64,000 bases of DNA from Litorivivens sp041624475 (GCF_041624475.1 NZ_JBFJUX010000005.1:1-64000); one strand, 5' to 3'. Numbered from the stretch's first letter, positions 42,711 to 52,307 are shown. The notes: generated from the sequence alone by a model not told the origin. Made by a program: numbers and translations.

Positions 42711-43961
42711 ATGGCCACCTGCCCCTATAAAAACATTCTTGACCCCGATATCTACGTCGGCAGCGAGCACCATGCGATTTTTGCCGATATTCGGGAGCGC
42801 TCCGGCGGTCTCGCCTATATTGAAGACCCAATAACCAGTGTGCCCTACTGGGCAGTGACCAAGCGCGAAATCGCGGACTACGTGTGCAAGCACCCTTTGT
42901 TATTCTCCAGTGAAGCCAAGACCATTCTTCCCAAAGAGGTCCCGGAGGAAGAAGTCGCTTTGTCCCGCTTGATGCTGGTCAATATGGATCCACCCCACCA
43001 CGTCAAATACCGGCGCATTGTGCGCAATGCTTTCACCCCCAAAGCGGTGTCGGGCTACGAACAGCGCTTTCGGGAAGTGGCAAAAGAAACGATTGACCGT
43101 ATCGCTACCAAAGGCGAGTGTGAGTTTGTCACCGATGTAGCCGCCGAACTACCGCTGATCGCGATTCTGTCGCTATGCGGCATTCCCATGGAAGACAAAC
43201 AACAGTTCTTCGATTGGACCAACACCATGATCTTCAGTGAGGACGAGGACATGAGCGGCGAAGACGGCTTTGCCGCCTCTCAGGCTGCGGCAATAGAAGT
43301 GTATGCCTACGCCGCCGCCTTGGCAGAAAAGCACAAAACCGAACCGCTGACCGATATTGTCGGCGCCCTGCTGGATGGTACCGTTAACGATGAAAAACTC
43401 ACACCGGAAGAATTCCAACTGTTCTTTCTGATGCTCATTGCAGCGGGCAATGAAAGCACTCGCTCTGTGATTGCACACGGCATGCGACTTTTGATTGAGC
43501 ACCCCGACCAGCACCAGAAGCTACTCGACAATCCCTCACTGATTCCCTCAGCGGTTGAAGAAATCCTGCGCTTTAATCCCGCCTTTGTGCAGATGCGGCG
43601 CACCGTCATGGAAGATACCGAAATTGGCGGCCAGCAATTGAAGGCGGGCGACAAAATGGTCTTGAACTGGCAGGCCATTAACCACGATCCGGATATTTTT
43701 GACGATCCCGAGACCTTCGATGTTGAACGCTTTGCCCGCAACCCCGAGCTTGGCAGCCAACACCGCGCCTTCGGCAAGGGCGAACATTTCTGCATCGGCG
43801 CGCATATGGCCAGACTGGAAATGCAGGTCATGTTTGAAGAGTTGCTGCCGCGCCTGAAGAATCCACGCTTTGCTGCGCCGGTCGAGTATGTTCGCGACTA
43901 CTTTGTTAACAGTATCAAGCGCATGCCCTTGCAGTTCGAGCCCGAAGCGGTAAGCGGCTGA
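42711..43961 (+). CDS. cytochrome P450 (CYP125/CYP142-like bacterial class)
   Basis: A 416-residue soluble P450. I-helix AGNEST at 245-250, ExxR at E284/R287, haem loop AFGKGEHFCIGAHMA with Cys361. NMDPPHHVKYRRIVRNAFTP near 91-110 is the C-helix and its haem contact. AGNE(S/T)T and GxGxHFCIGAHxARLE are typical of the CYP125/124/142 group, whose members hydroxylate sterol or isoprenoid side-chain ends; this match is by eye only. GGAG precedes the ATG. A small membrane protein gene follows at 34 bases. No ferredoxin partner is adjacent. Confidence 0.92.
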   Translation: MATCPYKNILDPDIYVGSEHHAIFADIRERSGGLAYIEDPITSVPYWAVTKREIADYVCKHPLLFSSEAKTILPKEVPEEEVALSRLMLVNMDPPHHVKYRRIVRNAFTPKAVSGYEQRFREVAKETIDRIATKGECEFVTDVAAELPLIAILSLCGIPMEDKQQFFDWTNTMIFSEDEDMSGEDGFAASQAAAIEVYAYAAALAEKHKTEPLTDIVGALLDGTVNDEKLTPEEFQLFFLMLIAAGNESTRSVIAHGMRLLIEHPDQHQKLLDNPSLIPSAVEEILRFNPAFVQMRRTVMEDTEIGGQQLKAGDKMVLNWQAINHDPDIFDDPETFDVERFARNPELGSQHRAFGKGEHFCIGAHMARLEMQVMFEELLPRLKNPRFAAPVEYVRDYFVNSIKRMPLQFEPEAVSG

Positions 43962-43995
43962 TCCCAATACGACCGTTCACAAAAGGATAATAACC

Positions 43996-44421
43996 ATGGA
44001 TAACGAACGCGCAATTGTCGGTAAGCTGGTGTTTCACGGCACGGTTAATATTTTTATCGCCTTTGGCAGCGGCGCCATGATCGCCCTCGCCGCCATGGGT
44101 CAGATCGATGGCCAAAAACAGGACTGGCTGCTGGCCCATATGGAATCGCTGATCAACGGCATGATGCTGTTTATTGTCGCGGGTTTTATCGGCAAGCTGG
44201 TGATCAGCCCCAAGCAAGCGATTATCGCCACCTACTGCCTGATCGGCATGGCCTACTGCAATACGGTGTTTGGCATTGGGCGTGGTGCTACCGGCGCGCT
44301 CGGATACGAGTTCAACGACAACCTAGGCAATAACATCACTGCTCTGGCCGGTCAGCTCGGTGTGCCATTAGCCATTGTCGCCTTTTCTTTAATCGGGCTG
44401 GCAGCCTGGCGCACACGCTGA
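43996..44421 (+). CDS. hypothetical four-helix membrane protein
   Basis: A 141-residue protein with hydrophobic helices near 13-33 (GTVNIFIAFGSGAMIALAAMG), 50-68, 76-92 and 115-136. AAAGGA stands about 10 bases before the ATG. I recognise no family. It follows the P450 gene closely in the same direction, so it may be co-transcribed. Its Gly/Ala-rich helices and short loops suggest a small structural or redox-associated membrane subunit, but no cofactor motif is visible. Confidence 0.65.
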   Translation: MDNERAIVGKLVFHGTVNIFIAFGSGAMIALAAMGQIDGQKQDWLLAHMESLINGMMLFIVAGFIGKLVISPKQAIIATYCLIGMAYCNTVFGIGRGATGALGYEFNDNLGNNITALAGQLGVPLAIVAFSLIGLAAWRTR

Positions 44422-44436
44422 TAGCTATCGAACGAC

Positions 44437-44473
44437 CAAAAAAAAGCCCTGTCAGCAAAGCTGACAGGGCTTT
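44437..44473 (-). terminator. strong terminator between fusA2 and the membrane-protein gene
   Basis: AAAGCCCTGTCAGC (44443-44456), loop AAA, GCTGACAGGGCTTT (44460-44473): a 14-bp stem. Read leftward it ends in a run of T (the A-tract from 44438), so it mainly stops fusA2; rightward it has only a short TTT but may also work for the convergent gene. Confidence 0.85.
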
Positions 44474-44490
44474 CGATAAGGGAAAGAGAA

Positions 44491-46581
44491 TTACTTGGCT
44501 TTAGCAGCCGCTCTTTCTTTCACTTTGGCGATAACGGTTTCAGCAACATTAGCCGGGCAAGGCGCGTAGTGAGAGAACTCCATAGAGAACTGACCACGGC
44601 CTGAGGTCATGGTGCGCAGCGTGCTGATATAACCAAACATCTCAGACAGCGGCACGTCAGCCTTGACGCGAACACCGGTAGAGCTCGGTTCCTGACCGGA
44701 GATCATGCCGCGACGACGGTTCAGGTCACCGATAACATCACCCACGTGGTCTTCCGGACTGAAAACGTCAACCTTCATCACCGGCTCCAGCAGTTGCGGA
44801 CCAGCTTTCGGCATGGACTGACGGAACGCGCCTTTGGCCGCAATTTCGAAGGCGATCGCCGACGAGTCAACGGCGTGGTAAGCACCGTCATGCAGGTTGA
44901 TATTAACGTCCAGAACCGGGAATCCCGCCAGCGGGCCGGTTTCCATCATGGACTTAAAGCCTTTCTCGATCGCCGGGAAGAATTCCTTCGGAACGTTACC
45001 GCCCACTACCGTGCTGGTGAAGGTGAAGCCAGTGTTGGGCTCGCCGGGCTCGATGGTGTAGTCGATCTTACCGTACTGACCGGAACCACCAGACTGCTTC
45101 TTGTGGGTGTAGCTGTCTTCGATACGCTGGGTAATGGTTTCGCGGTAGGCAACCTGAGGCTGACCCACTTCCAGCTCAACGCCGTAAGTACGCTTGAGAA
45201 TGTCGACTTTGATGTCCAGATGAAGTTCGCCCATCCCCTTAAGAATGGTTTCACCGGAATCTTCGTCAGTCTCTACGCGGAAGGTGGGGTCTTCGGCGAC
45301 CATCTTGCCGATGGCAATACCCATTTTCTCGGTCGAGCCCTTGTCTTTCGGCGCAACAGAGATAGAGATAACCGGCTCAGGGAAGACCATCGCTTCCAGC
45401 GTACAGGGGTGATCCTGGTCGCACAGCGTATGACCGGTCTGAACGTTTTTCATACCAACGATGGCGATAATGTCACCGGCGTGGGCATAGCTCAGCTCGT
45501 TGCGCTCATCGGCCTGCATTTCACACATACGGCCAATACGCTCGGTTTTCCCGGTAAAGGAGTTGAGGATGGTGTCACCCTTGCGAAGCTCGCCGGAGTA
45601 GATGCGCACAAAGGTCAGGGCGCCAAAACGGTCGTCCATGATTTTGAACGCCAGAGCGCGGAAAGGCTCATCGGCAGACACAATGGCGTGCTCGCCAGTC
45701 GGGTTACCCTCTTCATCAGTCAGAGGCTGAGGGTTAACTTCGGTCGGGCTCGGCAGGTAGTCGACAACCGCATCCAGCAGCAGCTGCATACCTTTGTTTT
45801 TGAAGGCAGAACCACAATAGGTGGGGAAGAAGGCCAGTTCCAGTGTACCTTTGCGGATACAACGCTTGATGTCATCAATGGAGGGCTCTTCACCTTCCAT
45901 GTAGGCCATCATCAGGTCGTCGTCCATTTCGACGGCAGTCTCAATCAGCTGCTCGCGGTACATGGCAACGTCGTCCGCCATATCGGCAGGTACGTCGGTT
46001 ACTTCGTAGTTTTCCGGCTGACCGCTTTCATCCCAGATATAGGCTTTGTTGCTCAGCAGGTCGACAACGCCCTTGAACTGATCTTCACGGCCAATGGGCA
46101 GGGTCATGATCAGCGGGTTGGCACCCAGAACTTTTTTAACCTGGTCAGTAACACGCAGGAAGTCTGCGCCGATACGGTCCAGTTTGTTAACAAAGATCAG
46201 GCGGGATACTTTGGAATCGTTGGCATAACGCCAGTTGGTTTCGGACTGGGGCTCAACACCGCCAGAGCCACAGAAAACACCAATACCACCATCCAGCACC
46301 TTCAGTGAACGATAAACTTCGACAGTGAAGTCAACGTGTCCTGGGGTGTCGATGATGTTCAGGCGGTGGCCACTCCACTCACAGGTAACAGCAGCTGACT
46401 GGATGGTAATACCACGCTCAGCTTCCTGCTCCATAAAGTCGGTGGTTGATTCACCTTCGTGAACCTCACCAAGTTTGTGGATTTTACCCGTGAGCTTGAG
46501 GATACGCTCAGTGGTGGTGGTTTTTCCGGCATCAACGTGGGCGAAAATACCGATGTTGCGGTATAAAGATAAGTCAGTCAC
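44491..46581 (-). CDS. fusA2: translation elongation factor G, second-copy type (EF-G2/FusA2)
   Basis: A 696-residue complete EF-G. G1 AHVDAGKT is at 14-21, G2 RGIT with switch I near 57-60, G3 DTPGH near 80-84 and G4 NKLD near 134-137; domains II-V follow through MFGYISTLRTMTSGRGQFSM. The opening TDLSLYRNIGIFAHVDAGKT and HEGESTTDFMEQE match the FusA2 copies of Vibrio and Shewanella rather than the str-operon EF-G. It promotes translocation or ribosome recycling under particular conditions. The start is a GTG (46579-46581). It stands alone, without rpsL/rpsG/tuf, with its own terminator. Confidence 0.93.
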   Translation of the reverse strand: MTDLSLYRNIGIFAHVDAGKTTTTERILKLTGKIHKLGEVHEGESTTDFMEQEAERGITIQSAAVTCEWSGHRLNIIDTPGHVDFTVEVYRSLKVLDGGIGVFCGSGGVEPQSETNWRYANDSKVSRLIFVNKLDRIGADFLRVTDQVKKVLGANPLIMTLPIGREDQFKGVVDLLSNKAYIWDESGQPENYEVTDVPADMADDVAMYREQLIETAVEMDDDLMMAYMEGEEPSIDDIKRCIRKGTLELAFFPTYCGSAFKNKGMQLLLDAVVDYLPSPTEVNPQPLTDEEGNPTGEHAIVSADEPFRALAFKIMDDRFGALTFVRIYSGELRKGDTILNSFTGKTERIGRMCEMQADERNELSYAHAGDIIAIVGMKNVQTGHTLCDQDHPCTLEAMVFPEPVISISVAPKDKGSTEKMGIAIGKMVAEDPTFRVETDEDSGETILKGMGELHLDIKVDILKRTYGVELEVGQPQVAYRETITQRIEDSYTHKKQSGGSGQYGKIDYTIEPGEPNTGFTFTSTVVGGNVPKEFFPAIEKGFKSMMETGPLAGFPVLDVNINLHDGAYHAVDSSAIAFEIAAKGAFRQSMPKAGPQLLEPVMKVDVFSPEDHVGDVIGDLNRRRGMISGQEPSSTGVRVKADVPLSEMFGYISTLRTMTSGRGQFSMEFSHYAPCPANVAETVIAKVKERAAAKAK

Positions 46582-46745
46582 GGCGCTCTCTAAAGTTAAA
46601 CTGGGTTAAAAATGGGCGCCTACGATACTCGAAGTGAGAAAAAATTTCTCGTCTATTTGCTCGATTAGCCTCATTTCCAGCAAATTTTTGTCGAAATCGC
46701 GCCTCAGACCGGCCCTGAGCCGATTATGACACCCCGCTCCGGCAT

Positions 46746-49001
46746 TCAGAAATCAAAACGCAGCGTCAGATCCAGCTGTCGGGGCGCAATAGCCCGGCCA
46801 AAGTGGGCGCCGGTCAGGGTGGGAATATCGCCACTGCCATCCAGCGCATGCTCGTCGGTAGCATTGCGCACAAAAGCCTGCAGTGACCAGCGCTCGTCGA
46901 TATCCGCCAGCCGCGCCCTCAGATTGAAGGTGGTATAGGCACCCTGCCGGTCGATGGGGTCCTGGTCGGGCTGCAGCAGTTTTTCATCCTCAAACAGCAC
47001 ATCCACGCCCACCAGCCAGGTCAGCGGCCAATCGAACAGCTGATTGTCATAGTTCAGGCTCAAGCTGCTCTTCCAGAAGGGGGCAAATGACAGGTGCTCG
47101 TCGGTCAGATCACAGGGCGGCTCTTCGCCGGCCGGACAGGGGCCATTTTCGTAATCGGTAAAGCGCGCATCCAGATAGGCCACGGAGAAATTGCCCGACA
47201 CCCCAAATTCAGTAACAAAGGCGGCATCCAGCTCCGCACCGGAAGAGATGGCGCCAGCGGCATTTGAAATACGGCTGACATTGCCCTCGAAGATGGTCAG
47301 CTGGAGATCCTCAAACTCGGTGCGGAAAACAGCCAGATTCAATGTCGCCGAGCCGCCGAACAAACGTGTTTTAACGCCACCCTCATAGGTAATCGAGCTT
47401 TCAGGTTCGACTTCAGCAATCTCTGCCCGGACAGCAGAGCCGCTGTAGCCGCCGCCCTTGAAGCCCTCGGCCGCACTGGCGTATACCGTTAACTCATCGC
47501 TGGGGATCCAGCTCAGTGAAAGCTTGGGGTCGATATCGCGATCGACCCGGCGGTCGATCAGTCGGTACTCCTCCGCGGTAACCAGCTGAGTAAAGACCGG
47601 GCCATCAGCATCCGTACCGCCAGTGAAGAGCTTCAGTGTCTGGTCGACGGTTTTCTCTTCGCGGGAAAACCGCAGCCCGGCAGTGAGCGTCCACTCCGGC
47701 GAGAAATGCCAGCTCGCCTGGCCGTAGACTGCGCGACTGCTGCCTTCCTGAAATCCGTTTATCAACAGGCGCTCGCCGGGCTCATCCCCTACGACCGGAG
47801 CCAGCAGCGAGGTCAGCCCACCCAGACTCCCGCCGGTAGCGGCCAGACCGTTCGCCAGCGCCAGGGGGTCTGGGGCAGCATCGATAATGACCTGAATGGC
47901 GGTTTCGCTCTCTGCGGCGTAGATACCGGCTACGTAATCCAGCTTCCCGTCAAACAGGCCCAGCGGTGATACCACACGCAGCTCAACGCTATCCTGCTCG
48001 TAATCCTCGCCGTTGAGGAAAAACAGCAGCGGGATCGGTGAAAAATCGAGGTCTGTGCGGGATTCCTCTTCAATTTCACTGCGCGCGGCAATCAGGGATA
48101 CCTCGTGCTCCCAAAGGCTTGCATTAAGCCGCAGATCCAGCTTGCTGCCATCCTGCTCGGTTTCGGCCGGGAAGTTCTGAGAACTCTGAAAATCCGTAAC
48201 ATCGCGCTCCACCTGCGGATCGTAAAACTGCATCAACTGAAACTGCTCGTCAGATGCCGTCATCAGCTGAAAGCTTCCGAGCCTGAAAAACTGCTCGGTC
48301 TGCGCTGCTGCCAAGGTCACATCCAGCCAATCCAGTGCATCCCAGCGCACCTGTATTCGGCTGGATTCTGCGTCAGTGCTGCCCTCGTCTCGATCCAGGG
48401 TCGTGTTGTAAACGGGGCCGTCGCGCTCATTCGACATAATAGCGGCGCGCACTGCCAGCCGGTCTCCCACCGGCAGATTGCCCGCCAGGGTATATTTCTT
48501 CAGGTTTTCATCACCGCCACTGACCGAGCCGCTGAGCGATAGATCCTGAGTCGGCTGTACCGAGCGTATGCTGATCGCCCCGGAAATGGTGTTCTTGCCA
48601 AACAGGGTTCCCTGTGGGCCGCGCAGGATTTCCACGCTCTGCACGTCGAGAAAGGCCGCATCGAGAAAGGCCAGACGCCCGACATAGACCCCATCCAGAA
48701 AAAGGCCGGCGGAATGCTCAAAGCCCTTGTCAAAGGGCGAGCCGAGGCCACGCACCCGCAGGGAGGTAAAGGGCGGGTGGCTGTAAACACTGAGGTTGGG
48801 GGTGAATACCGCGATGTCTGCCATATCTTCCATGTTGGCGTCGCGCATCATCTGAGCATCCACCGCGACTACCGAAATTGGCACATCTTGCAGACTCTCC
48901 TCCCGTTTCTGGGCGGTCACCATGACCTCCTCCAGCACAGGTTTGGCTAGTAGCGTCTGCGACGTGAACACAAACGCAACGAGAGATAGCAGTTTTTTCA
49001 T
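46746..49001 (-). CDS. TonB-dependent outer-membrane receptor
   Basis: A 751-residue receptor. Signal peptide 1-19 (MKKLLSLVAFVFTSQTLLA), TonB box LEEVMVTAQKREESLQD, plug with RVRGLGSPFDKGF and VEILRGPQGTLFGKNTISGA, barrel ending LTLRFDF. Its ATG overlaps the stop of the DUF1295 gene by 4 bases, an unusual pairing of an outer-membrane receptor with an inner-membrane reductase-like protein, implying a shared substrate such as a sterol or isoprenoid lipid. Similar in plan to the receptor at 36466. Confidence 0.93.
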   Translation of the reverse strand: MKKLLSLVAFVFTSQTLLAKPVLEEVMVTAQKREESLQDVPISVVAVDAQMMRDANMEDMADIAVFTPNLSVYSHPPFTSLRVRGLGSPFDKGFEHSAGLFLDGVYVGRLAFLDAAFLDVQSVEILRGPQGTLFGKNTISGAISIRSVQPTQDLSLSGSVSGGDENLKKYTLAGNLPVGDRLAVRAAIMSNERDGPVYNTTLDRDEGSTDAESSRIQVRWDALDWLDVTLAAAQTEQFFRLGSFQLMTASDEQFQLMQFYDPQVERDVTDFQSSQNFPAETEQDGSKLDLRLNASLWEHEVSLIAARSEIEEESRTDLDFSPIPLLFFLNGEDYEQDSVELRVVSPLGLFDGKLDYVAGIYAAESETAIQVIIDAAPDPLALANGLAATGGSLGGLTSLLAPVVGDEPGERLLINGFQEGSSRAVYGQASWHFSPEWTLTAGLRFSREEKTVDQTLKLFTGGTDADGPVFTQLVTAEEYRLIDRRVDRDIDPKLSLSWIPSDELTVYASAAEGFKGGGYSGSAVRAEIAEVEPESSITYEGGVKTRLFGGSATLNLAVFRTEFEDLQLTIFEGNVSRISNAAGAISSGAELDAAFVTEFGVSGNFSVAYLDARFTDYENGPCPAGEEPPCDLTDEHLSFAPFWKSSLSLNYDNQLFDWPLTWLVGVDVLFEDEKLLQPDQDPIDRQGAYTTFNLRARLADIDERWSLQAFVRNATDEHALDGSGDIPTLTGAHFGRAIAPRQLDLTLRFDF

Positions 49002-49873
49002 CGGGGAGGCCTTGGCAACAGAACGGGAACATCGCGCTTGTAGCGCTGGTACTCGGGGTCATCACCCCACTTTTCGTCGCCGCGTTTTTCCAGCAGCGGA
49101 ACCCCGCTGACCTTGGTCAACAAGAAAATCACAAACAGCGGTGAGATCAAGGCCAGCCACTGCCAGCCTTGAAACTCCGGCGCAGCAATAACCGTTACAC
49201 CTATCCAAAGAAGAATTTCACCGAAGTAGTTGGGGTGACGCGACCAGCGCCAGAGCCCGACATTGACAAAGCGACCACGATTCGCGGGATCACTATTGAA
49301 AGCGGATTTTTGTGCGTCCGCCGTTGCTTCGAATATGAAGCCAACCACCCACAGCAGGCAACCGATAAGCGCCACTGCACCAAGCGGCTTCGGGTCTGGC
49401 GAGGATATCGCGACCAGCGCCGCCAGCAACGTAATAAAGACCCACAGGCCCTGCAGCGTCCAGGTTACAAGAAAGCGCGGCCAGCGGGTCTTGATCTCAT
49501 CAAAGCGACCGTCTTTGCCCGCTTTTCTGATACGCCGAAACAAGAACGAGCCAAGCCGAAGCGCCCAGATCGACACCAACCCCGCCAGCAAGAGGGCGCG
49601 CGCCGAGGGGTCTGAATCCGTCAAGGTAGACACTGCCACTACAACAACGAGCAGGTAAGTCAGGCTGCCCGTGAGGTCATAATAGATTTCGGTCTGGGTA
49701 AAGTAAGAAGGAATAAACACCAGCCACTGAATCACCAGCGCCAGCATCGCCAGCCCTGCCAGCGCCGGCATACCAAACAGTTGCTTGTCGCTGCCATCCA
49801 CAACCAACGACAAACCCAACGCTACAGCAACGCCAATACCGATTACGACCAGCGCTCTGAGGATTGCCCCCAT
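48998..49873 (-). CDS. DUF1295 protein (steroid 5-alpha-reductase-like membrane protein)
   Basis: A 291-residue polytopic membrane protein with about seven hydrophobic segments. The C-terminal NVGLWRWSRHPNYFGEILLW near 205-224 is the signature of the DUF1295/steroid reductase/ICMT fold, where the His-Pro-Asn-Tyr stretch lies at the NADPH site. Known relatives reduce enone or sterol double bonds or methylate isoprenoid Cys. A reductase acting on a lipid enone is a reasonable guess. It leads a two-gene unit with the TonB receptor; GAGGGG precedes the ATG. Confidence 0.85.
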   Translation of the reverse strand: MGAILRALVVIGIGVAVALGLSLVVDGSDKQLFGMPALAGLAMLALVIQWLVFIPSYFTQTEIYYDLTGSLTYLLVVVVAVSTLTDSDPSARALLLAGLVSIWALRLGSFLFRRIRKAGKDGRFDEIKTRWPRFLVTWTLQGLWVFITLLAALVAISSPDPKPLGAVALIGCLLWVVGFIFEATADAQKSAFNSDPANRGRFVNVGLWRWSRHPNYFGEILLWIGVTVIAAPEFQGWQWLALISPLFVIFLLTKVSGVPLLEKRGDEKWGDDPEYQRYKRDVPVLLPRPPR

Positions 49874-50042
49874 CTGCGTTTCCCCTCAAAAAAGTTATTA
49901 TTTACGAAACAATAGATCATCTGGATCAACAACGCCAAGAACCAAAGCCGGCGACCAAAGCTGAATTGAACATCTTTTGCTTGCAGGCGCAGCGAGCTGC
50001 AAGGTAAAAGTGACAGACACTCAGAGCGAGGAATGCGACGAT

Positions 50043-51221
50043 ATGAGCGACGACCGCAAAATTCCCAGACTAAAAGACAACAACTACAGCGAAGAGGCGG
50101 CCCAGCTGCGCCGCGACTTCCTGACGAAAAAGACCGGCGCGGCGCTGGAGCATACCGGCCACTATTCCCTGCCCCCGGAATCTGTGGCCGGCAACACCGA
50201 GAATTTTATCGGTGTGGTACAGATGCCGGTGGGTGTAGCCGGTCCCTATCTGATCAACGGCGAACACGCCCAGGGCGAATTCTATATACCGCTGGCCACA
50301 ACCGAGGGCACTCTGGTGGCCTCCTATTCACGAGGGATGCGGGTCGTATCAGAATCGGGCGGCGTGTCGGTAAGCGTGGTGGACGAGTTTATGCAACGCG
50401 CACCGCTGTTTGAATTTGCCACCGCCCGCGAGGCAATTGCATTCTCCCGCTGGCTCGATAAAGAGTACGACGCCATAAAGGCCCAGGCCGAAAGCAGCAG
50501 CTCGGTCGCCAAACTGCAGCACATCCAGAAGTGGGTAATCGCCAACAAACTGTTTACACGATTTAACTACACCACCGGTGATGCCGCTGGGCAAAATATG
50601 ACCGGCAAGGCAACCCATGTGGCCTGCCAGTGGATTCTGAAAAACTACGACGGTGCCTTCACCAATTTTTCGCTGTCCGGCGGCATTGAAACCGACAAAA
50701 AACACTCGCACATGAATCTGCTGCACCCGCGCGGCAAGCGCGTGGTGGCAGAGGCGGTGATAAAGAAGGATATCCTGCTCAATTCCATGCGCGCTGACCC
50801 GGCGAAGATGGTCAAGCTGCGCCAGCGCACGATTCTCGGAAGCCTGCTGGCAGGCTCTGCCTACAACGGCCCCCATTCGGCCAACGGGATCGCCTCGCTG
50901 TTTATCGCCACCGGGCAGGACGAGGCCAATGTGGTTGAGTCCCACACCGGTATCGCCTTTATGGAACTCACCGACGACGGTGACCTGTACTACTCCGTCA
51001 CCCTGCCCTCGATCATTTGCGCGACCTATGGCGGCGGCACAGGCCTCGCCACTCAGCGCGAATGTCTTAAGATGATGGACTGCTACGGCAAGGGCAAGGC
51101 GAAAAAGCTGGCGGAAATTATTGGTGCGACTGTACTGGCGGGCGACCTGTCACTGGCCGCCGCCATTGTGTCGGATGAATGGGTTTCAAGCCACGACCAG
51201 CTGGGGCGCAATCGTCCCTGA
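50043..51221 (+). CDS. hydroxymethylglutaryl-CoA reductase, class I-type
   Basis: A 392-residue catalytic domain without a membrane anchor. Class I marks: ENFIGVVQMPVGVAGPYL near 53-70, ATTEGTLVAS near 87-96 with the catalytic Glu, RFNYTTGDAAGQNM near 172-185, TDKK near 217-220 with the Lys, SANGIASLFIATGQDEAN near 285-302, and WVSSHDQ near the end with the catalytic His. It reduces HMG-CoA to mevalonate with NAD(P)H, or runs in reverse. The ATG at 50043 is chosen over one 22 codons earlier. No other mevalonate-pathway gene is in the window; it converges on leucine dehydrogenase with a 12-base gap. Confidence 0.9.
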   Translation: MSDDRKIPRLKDNNYSEEAAQLRRDFLTKKTGAALEHTGHYSLPPESVAGNTENFIGVVQMPVGVAGPYLINGEHAQGEFYIPLATTEGTLVASYSRGMRVVSESGGVSVSVVDEFMQRAPLFEFATAREAIAFSRWLDKEYDAIKAQAESSSSVAKLQHIQKWVIANKLFTRFNYTTGDAAGQNMTGKATHVACQWILKNYDGAFTNFSLSGGIETDKKHSHMNLLHPRGKRVVAEAVIKKDILLNSMRADPAKMVKLRQRTILGSLLAGSAYNGPHSANGIASLFIATGQDEANVVESHTGIAFMELTDDGDLYYSVTLPSIICATYGGGTGLATQRECLKMMDCYGKGKAKKLAEIIGATVLAGDLSLAAAIVSDEWVSSHDQLGRNRP

Positions 51222-51233
51222 CAAGACCGGTTT

Positions 51234-52298
51234 TCAGGCAGGGACACGCAAGCTGGATTTGTCACCCTGCTTGAAAATCGACTCCGCCATAGATTCGGCC
51301 ACCGAATGGGTAGAGCGCTGCTCGTGTTCGGCACGCTGAAATATTTGGGTGAGGACCTCGCCGATCTGCTCGACGTGCCGCTCGCTTTTCTCGGCACTAG
51401 CTCCCTGCTGCTGATAGTACACATCAATAATGCCACCGGCGTTGATTACAAAATCCGGGGCGTAGAGCACGCCCCGCTGACGCAGATGCTCGGCCTGACC
51501 GGCAGTTTGCAGCTGGTTGTTAGCGGCACCGGCCACAATATCCGCTCGCAGTTTATCGATAACCTCATCAGTAAGTACCGCTCCCATCGCGCAGGGCGCG
51601 AGAATATCGCAGCGAACACCCAGTACATCTTCCGGCGCTATCACCCTGGCACCCAGCCGTTCGGCGCGCGACAGATTCGCTGCATTGACATCGGCTACGA
51701 TAACGTCAGCACCCTGGCGCAACAGGCGTTCAGCCAGATGACAGCCGACGGAGCCCACACCCTGAATGGCGACGCGTACGCCTTTTAATGAATCACTTCC
51801 TCGTTGAAAACGCAGGGCCGCGCGGATACCGCAATACACACCGTAAGCCGTGTAGGGCGAGGGATCACCACCAAAGCGCTGGCGGCTTGTGACTCCCGAC
51901 ACAAAGGCAGTCTGCTCGCCAATAACTTTCATATCGGCCACGCTGGTACCCGAGTCTTCAGCGGTGATATAGCGCCCGCCCAGACTGTCTATAAAGCGCC
52001 CCATGGCCAACAACAGCTCTCGGCTCTTGTGCCGATGCGAATCGCCCAAAATAACGGCTTTACCGCCACCCAGCGGCAACCCCGCCAGTGCAGACTTGTA
52101 GGTCATCCCACGGGACAAGCGCAGCACATCATCCAGCGCCGCCTCGTCGCTCACATAGGGGAACATGCGGCAGCCGCCGACAGCAGGGCCTAAGTTGGAA
52201 TTGTGCACGGCGACAATGGCTTTTAAACCGCTATCGGCATCGTTATGAAAGGCAACCAGCTCGTGCTGATCATAGGATTGCGCACTGAATACTGACAT
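51234..52298 (-). CDS. leucine dehydrogenase (Glu/Leu/Phe/Val dehydrogenase family)
   Basis: A 354-residue amino-acid dehydrogenase, oxidatively deaminating branched-chain amino acids to 2-keto acids with NAD+. GGCRMFPY near 41-48, the catalytic Lys pair Lys68 (MTYKSALAG) and Lys80 (GLPLGGGKAV) at the same numbers as Bacillus LeuDH, and the dinucleotide motif GVGSVG near 181. Length matches the family. Good ribosome site (AGGAGAGAG). It starts 9 bases after the ferredoxin oxidoreductase gene stop, so the keto acid is handed to that enzyme. Confidence 0.92.
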   Translation of the reverse strand: MSVFSAQSYDQHELVAFHNDADSGLKAIVAVHNSNLGPAVGGCRMFPYVSDEAALDDVLRLSRGMTYKSALAGLPLGGGKAVILGDSHRHKSRELLLAMGRFIDSLGGRYITAEDSGTSVADMKVIGEQTAFVSGVTSRQRFGGDPSPYTAYGVYCGIRAALRFQRGSDSLKGVRVAIQGVGSVGCHLAERLLRQGADVIVADVNAANLSRAERLGARVIAPEDVLGVRCDILAPCAMGAVLTDEVIDKLRADIVAGAANNQLQTAGQAEHLRQRGVLYAPDFVINAGGIIDVYYQQQGASAEKSERHVEQIGEVLTQIFQRAEHEQRSTHSVAESMAESIFKQGDKSSLRVPA

Positions 52299-52307
52299 AA
52301 CTCTCTC

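Noticed and set aside
44746..46308. 520-codon open frame on the plus strand
   Set aside because: Antisense to highly conserved fusA2; no recognisable motif.
46636..46650. GAGAAA-AAA-TTTCTC dyad upstream of fusA2
   Set aside because: Low-complexity A/T palindrome that could arise by chance; no regulator can be suggested.
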